Origin: Polaromonas sp. YR568
GTDB taxonomy: Bacteria > Pseudomonadota > Gammaproteobacteria > Burkholderiales > Burkholderiaceae_C
Length of the DNA: 57,103 nt
Reading direction: 5' to 3'
NCBI GenBank assembly: GCA_945878995.1
Contig: CAMCUN010000018.1
Location: 1-57,103, forward strand
Position 1 is the stretch's first letter, and each line of letters starts with the position of its first letter. This document shows, piece by piece, positions 53,448 to 57,103 of the stretch. The translations under genes and the position numbers were made by a program. The notes under the pieces were generated by a model, which saw only the letters and a program-made list of their open reading frames with translations, made no database searches and had not been told where the DNA came from.

Positions 53448-53711
53448 ATGAAAGACGGCATTCATCCCAATTACCGCGAAGTTTGTTTCTTGGACATGTC
53501 CAACAACTTCAAGTTTGTCACGCGCTCTTGCGTCAACACCAAAGAAAAGGTGATGATGGACGACGGCCGCGAACTGCCCCTCTTCAAACTGGACACCTCC
53601 AGCGAGTCGCACCCTTTCTACACAGGCACGCAAAAGTCGGTGGACAACATGGGTGGACGCGTCGAGCGCTTTCGCAACCGTTTCGGCAAAACCGCCACCG
53701 CAGCCAAGTAA
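53448..53711 (+). CDS. rpmE2: 50S ribosomal protein L31 type B
   Basis: 87 residues from MKDGIHPNYREV, with AAGGAAAG about 7 nt upstream. A frame also opens at 53412, but the family start is here. The FLDMSNNFKFVTRSCVNT and ESHPFYTGTQKSVDNMGGRVERFRNRFG segments match L31. The zinc-binding CxxC of the type A (C+) form is absent, so this is the zinc-independent type B (C-) form. It follows rho, as in relatives. Confidence 0.95.
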   Translation: MKDGIHPNYREVCFLDMSNNFKFVTRSCVNTKEKVMMDDGRELPLFKLDTSSESHPFYTGTQKSVDNMGGRVERFRNRFGKTATAAK

Positions 53712-53745
53712 GCTGCAGGCCTTGAGGCCCGTGTCGCAAGACGCC

Positions 53746-53777
53746 AAAAGCAGCCTGCGCCCAGGCTGCTTTTTTTT
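53746..53777 (+). terminator. Strong Rho-independent terminator after rpmE2
   Basis: A 9-bp stem agcagcctg/caggctgct with a 4-nt loop, extended by an AAA/TTT pairing, and followed by seven T. It closes the trxA-rho-rpmE2 segment. Confidence 0.92.
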
Positions 53778-53813
53778 CGCCTACAAGCCTGCCACACCAC
53801 TTCCCCAAACCCC

Positions 53814-55529
53814 TTGAGCCAGCCTTCCCCCGCCATCGTTGCCCAGTCGGCTGTCATGCGCCTGCCGCGCTTGGCATTGCTCTTGTTTTGCCTGGCCTAT
53901 GTGCTGCCGGGCTTTGTGGGGCGTGATCCGTGGAAAACCGTGGACGCATTGGCCTTTGGCACCATGCAGGAAATGGGGCTGGGCCTGGCGCCCTGGTTGT
54001 CGCCCCAGACGCTGGCGCAACACGGCGGCTTTGACAGCCTTTTGCCTTTTTGGCTGGGCGCTGCGTCCATGCAGGCCCTGCCCTTCATGGACGCCGCCCT
54101 GGCTGCCCGGCTGCCCTTTATAGCGCTGCTGGCGCTGGCCTTGGGCGCTATGTGGTATGCGGTCTACCACCTGGCCCGCAGCCCGCAAGCGCAACCCGTG
54201 GCTTTTGCTTTTGGCGGCGAGGCCAACCCGCAAGCCTACGCCCGCGCCCTGGCCGACGCCGCTTTGCTGGCCCTGATCGCTTGCCTGGGCCTGGCCCAGT
54301 TGTCCCACGAGGCCACACCGGCGCTGGCTCAACTGGCTTTTACGGCGCTCACGCTGTATGGCTTGAGCGCCGCACCCACCGACCGCAGACCTTGGCGGCC
54401 CACCCTGGCCGTGGCCGCCGGTCTGCTGGGTCTGGCGCTCAGTGGCGCACCCAGCATTGCTTTGTTGTTCGGACTGGGGGCCTTGGTTGTCGACAGGCTG
54501 GACCCTGCCCCTGTGGCAGGGCGCACTGTATGGCGCCTGCAAGTGTTGGCTTTGACGGTGGGCGCCATGGCCGTGGCCTGGAGCCTGGACCTGTGGCACT
54601 GGCGGCTGGACCTGGCCGAGTGGGGGCAAGCCGCCAGCCAAAAATCGTCAGGTGGGCTGGCTCGCCTGTTCATTTGGTTCATGTGGCCGGCCTGGCCGCT
54701 CGCCTTGTGGACGCTCTGGCGCTGGCGGCGCCAACTGGGCAGCCGCCACATTGCCCTGCCCCTGTGGTTTGCGGCGGTGGTGAGCGTGGCCACTTTGCTG
54801 GGCACCGCTTCAGACCGGGGCCTGCTTTTGGCCTTGCCGCCGCTGGCCGCACTCGCCGCCTTTGCCCTGCCCACATTGGGGCGCAGCGTGGCCTCTTTGA
54901 TCGACTGGTTCACGCTGATTTTTTTCACCCTGTGCGGCACCGCCATTTGGGTGGTTTGGATTGCCTTGCACACCGGTGTGCCGCGCCAACCTGCAGTCAA
55001 CGTCAAGCGCCTGCTGCCCGGTTTTGAGCCCGACTTTTCTCTGATCGCCTTCCTGGTGGCGCTGGCCGCCACCCTGGCCTGGGCCTGGTTGGTGAAATGG
55101 CGCACAGGCCGCCACCGCTCGCCCATTTGGAAGTCTTTGGTGCTGCCGGCTGGCGGCGCCACGCTGTGCTGGCTGCTGCTCATGAGCTTGTGGCTGCCGC
55201 TGTTCAACTACGGTCGCGGCTATGCGCCTGCGGTTGACAAGGTGCTTGCCGTCGTGAACCGCCAAGCCTGTGTGGCCACGCTGGGCTTGTCCACCGCGCA
55301 AAGTGCCGCGCTGCGCTACCACGGCCAGCTTATTCTGCGGCCGCATTACTTGGTGGCAGCGCCCACCTGCCCTTTTTTGGTGGCAGACCGCGCCTTTCAA
55401 AACAAGCTCAAGGGCCAGCCTCAGTGGACGGCCGTGGGCGGCGTGCGCCGGCCCACTGACAAAAGCGACGACATGCTGATTTACCGCCGCACGCCAACGC
55501 ACCCCGCTGAAGTTATTGCCAGTGAGTGA
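53814..55529 (+). CDS. Large polytopic ArnT/GT39-like membrane protein
   Basis: 571 residues if started at TTG 53814; an ATG at 53856 is an alternative and neither has a good Shine-Dalgarno. There are about twelve hydrophobic segments. The first loop GFVGRDPWKTVDALAFGTMQEMGLG has the GRDPWK...A motif seen in a Burkholderiales branch of ArnT-like glycosyltransferases; the acidic residue of the usual (D/E)E motif is replaced by this pattern. It probably uses a polyprenyl-linked sugar. It overlaps the MATE gene. Confidence 0.72.
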   Translation: MSQPSPAIVAQSAVMRLPRLALLLFCLAYVLPGFVGRDPWKTVDALAFGTMQEMGLGLAPWLSPQTLAQHGGFDSLLPFWLGAASMQALPFMDAALAARLPFIALLALALGAMWYAVYHLARSPQAQPVAFAFGGEANPQAYARALADAALLALIACLGLAQLSHEATPALAQLAFTALTLYGLSAAPTDRRPWRPTLAVAAGLLGLALSGAPSIALLFGLGALVVDRLDPAPVAGRTVWRLQVLALTVGAMAVAWSLDLWHWRLDLAEWGQAASQKSSGGLARLFIWFMWPAWPLALWTLWRWRRQLGSRHIALPLWFAAVVSVATLLGTASDRGLLLALPPLAALAAFALPTLGRSVASLIDWFTLIFFTLCGTAIWVVWIALHTGVPRQPAVNVKRLLPGFEPDFSLIAFLVALAATLAWAWLVKWRTGRHRSPIWKSLVLPAGGATLCWLLLMSLWLPLFNYGRGYAPAVDKVLAVVNRQACVATLGLSTAQSAALRYHGQLILRPHYLVAAPTCPFLVADRAFQNKLKGQPQWTAVGGVRRPTDKSDDMLIYRRTPTHPAEVIASE

Positions 55530-56895
55530 GCTGAAAACCCTGGGAAAACACGCCTCCACGGTGTTGGTTGGGCAGTTGGCTGTCATGGCTTTTGGTGTGG
55601 CCGACACCATGATTGCCGGCCGCCACAGTGATGCGGCCTTGGCGGCGCTCTCGGTGGGCTCGGCCATTTACATCAGCGTGTATGTGGCGCTCATTGGCAT
55701 CGTGCAAGCCCTGCTGCCCATTTGGGCCGAAATGCGGGGTGCCCGCCGCGAACACGAAATAGGCGCCTCGATGCGCCAAAGCCTGTACCTGTGCGCGGTC
55801 ATCACGCTGTGCGGCACCGCCGTGCTGCTCCTGCCCGGCCCCCTGTTGCGCTTTGCCCAAGTGCCCCAAGCCATGCAGGCCGAGGTACAAAGCTACTTGG
55901 CGGTGCTGGCCCTGGCGTTTGCGCCCGCGCTGCTTTTTCGCCTCTTCAGCACCCTGAATCAGTCGCTGGGTCGCCCGCAGTTGGTGACTTGGCTGCAAAT
56001 TGGTGCCTTGGCCGTCAAAGTGCCGCTGTCTGTCTGGCTGGTGGGCGGCGGCGCGGGCGTGCCCGCCATGGGCGTGGTCGGCTGCGCCTGGGCGACTTTT
56101 GTGGTGAATTTTTTGCTGTTGGCTGCTGCGCTGGTGCTGTTGCGCACCAACGCGCTCTACCGGCCCTTTGGCCTGTGGCAGCGCATGGAGCGGCCAGACT
56201 GGAAGCGCATTCGTGAGTTTTTACGCATGGGTTTGCCGGGCGGGCTGTCCTACATGGTGGAGGTCACCTCTTTTACCCTGATGGCGGTGTTCATTGCCCG
56301 CCTGGGCACCACGGCGGCCGCAGCCCACCAAATTGCGGCAAGCCTGTCGGCAGTGCTCTACATGGTGCCGCTGTCGCTGTCGATTGCCTGCAGCGCCCGG
56401 GTGTCCTTCTGGATTGGCCGGGGCGATTTGGCGCAAGCGAGGCGGCTGGTGGGCATGGGCTTGGGCCTCATGGCCTCGCTGGCCATTTCACTGGCTGCTT
56501 TGCTGTGGCTCTTGCACAAGCAACTGCCCAGCCTGTTTTCCCGCAACCCTGAGGTGGCCAGCACGGCGGCTGCGCTGTTGCTGTGGGTGGCCCTCTACCA
56601 TGTGGCCGACGCCATACAGGCCATGTGCGCCTTTTTGCTGCGCTGCTACCGGGTGACGCTGTTGCCGCTTTTCATTTACGGCTCTGTCTTGTGGGGCATG
56701 GGCTTAACGGGCGGCTATTGGCTGACCTATGTCGGCTGGGGTGAGGTGGGTATGCTTGGCCTGAACTGGCAGGCCACGCAATCGGCCAGCAGCTTTTGGG
56801 CAGCCGCCACGCTGGCTTTGACGCTGGTGTCATTGTGCTTTTGTGGCCTGCTGTGGCGGGCGGTCAGGCGGCCCGTGGCTGCATTGGGCGCTTAA
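55522..56895 (+). CDS. MATE family efflux transporter
   Basis: About 457 residues from GTG 55522 (TTG at 55516 is an alternative). Twelve membrane segments in two MATE repeats are indicated by LVGQLAVMAFGVADTMIAGRHSDAALAALSVG near the N-terminus, and LPGGLSYMVEVTSFTLMAVFIARLGTTAAAAHQIA for the second half. MATE proteins export drugs or metabolites in exchange for Na+ or H+. It overlaps the preceding membrane protein gene by 8 nt. Confidence 0.92.
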   Translation: MSELKTLGKHASTVLVGQLAVMAFGVADTMIAGRHSDAALAALSVGSAIYISVYVALIGIVQALLPIWAEMRGARREHEIGASMRQSLYLCAVITLCGTAVLLLPGPLLRFAQVPQAMQAEVQSYLAVLALAFAPALLFRLFSTLNQSLGRPQLVTWLQIGALAVKVPLSVWLVGGGAGVPAMGVVGCAWATFVVNFLLLAAALVLLRTNALYRPFGLWQRMERPDWKRIREFLRMGLPGGLSYMVEVTSFTLMAVFIARLGTTAAAAHQIAASLSAVLYMVPLSLSIACSARVSFWIGRGDLAQARRLVGMGLGLMASLAISLAALLWLLHKQLPSLFSRNPEVASTAAALLLWVALYHVADAIQAMCAFLLRCYRVTLLPLFIYGSVLWGMGLTGGYWLTYVGWGEVGMLGLNWQATQSASSFWAAATLALTLVSLCFCGLLWRAVRRPVAALGA

Positions 56896-56918
56896 AGTGC
56901 TGGCATTTGCCCACCGCC

Positions 56919-57085
56919 AATCGCTGGCAGGCCAGTTCCTACAGGGGAGTATGCGCCGGTGAACGCACATTGCCTCTAGCGGGCTGGTGTTTGGGGTTTG
57001 TAGGAGCCAGCCTGCTGGCGAATCGTCGCCTGAAGTGATGCCCGTTGCCCGGCACGCATCGCTTGCAGGCAAGCTCCTACAGGGG
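56919..57085. repeat. Cluster of three REP-like palindromic repeats
   Basis: Three copies of a REP-like unit with the pattern (a)tcgc(t/c)(g/t)gcaggc.ag..cctacagggg: 56919-56947 (direct), 56997-57025 (inverted, reading tttgtaggagccagcctg) and 57056-57085 (direct). The arrangement direct-inverted-direct resembles bacterial REP clusters (BIMEs) that sit beyond gene 3' ends, here just after the MATE gene. Confidence 0.8.
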
Positions 57086-57103
57086 AAAAGACGAGCTCTT
57101 GTT

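Overview
The window looks like the chromosome of a GC-rich betaproteobacterium of the order Burkholderiales, most likely family Comamonadaceae (a Limnohabitans/Rhodoferax/Curvibacter-like freshwater organism). This is inferred from the gene orders trxA-rho-rpmE2 and mltG-tmk-holB-tatD, from a bactofilin-M23 peptidase pair and an AddAB-like helicase/nuclease pair, and from the GC-rich codon use. No rRNA or tRNA gene was seen, so the genus is a guess.

Layout. (1) 1-7800: a co-directional run of acyl-CoA-related enzymes: two acyl-CoA dehydrogenase-family proteins (one cut by the window edge, one AidB-like), two SDRs, a PaaI-type thioesterase, a zinc-free MDR reductase and a GST. (2) 7801-16090: an accessory region. 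A 5'-truncated rhs gene is fused in frame to the tail of an IS3-family transposase. It is followed by a visibly AT-rich five-gene branched-chain-amino-acid-type ABC transporter operon, and then by a gene graveyard holding a second rhs scrap and the C-terminal scrap of a PIN-family toxin on the other strand. (3) 16091-24862: cell envelope genes (M23 peptidase and bactofilin; two lipoproteins, one with an HExxH motif and one with an SNT tripeptide repeat; a PAP2 phosphatase; an ArnT-like glycosyltransferase), then tex. (4) 24863-27697: a HigBA-type toxin-antitoxin module bracketed by two diverged copies of the tex 3' end, then a Phd/VapC module overlapping a patatin-like gene. (5) 27819-33562: YqhA, GST and NTF2-like genes, then a HupE-like / small His-Cys secreted protein / His-tailed DMT transporter operon that looks metal-related, and a ChaA-type antiporter. 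(6) 33631-43007: an Fe-alcohol dehydrogenase, an esterase, a thioesterase-GNAT fusion, NRDE and YgfZ proteins, then mltG-tmk-holB-tatD and an ankyrin protein. (7) 43168-56895: a DUF2892-like protein, an HI0933-like flavoprotein, the AddA/AddB-like pair, trxA-rho-rpmE2, a second ArnT-like glycosyltransferase and a MATE exporter. The window ends in a small cluster of REP-like repeats.

The strongest unusual signals are the rhs/IS3/transporter island with rhs scraps on both sides, and the tex 3'-end duplication around a toxin-antitoxin module. The two tex ends differ almost only at synonymous sites, which suggests the second came from a functional tex allele elsewhere. No completely new defence or mobile system was recognised. 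The small metal-type operon at 30111-32341 is the best candidate for an under-described functional unit.
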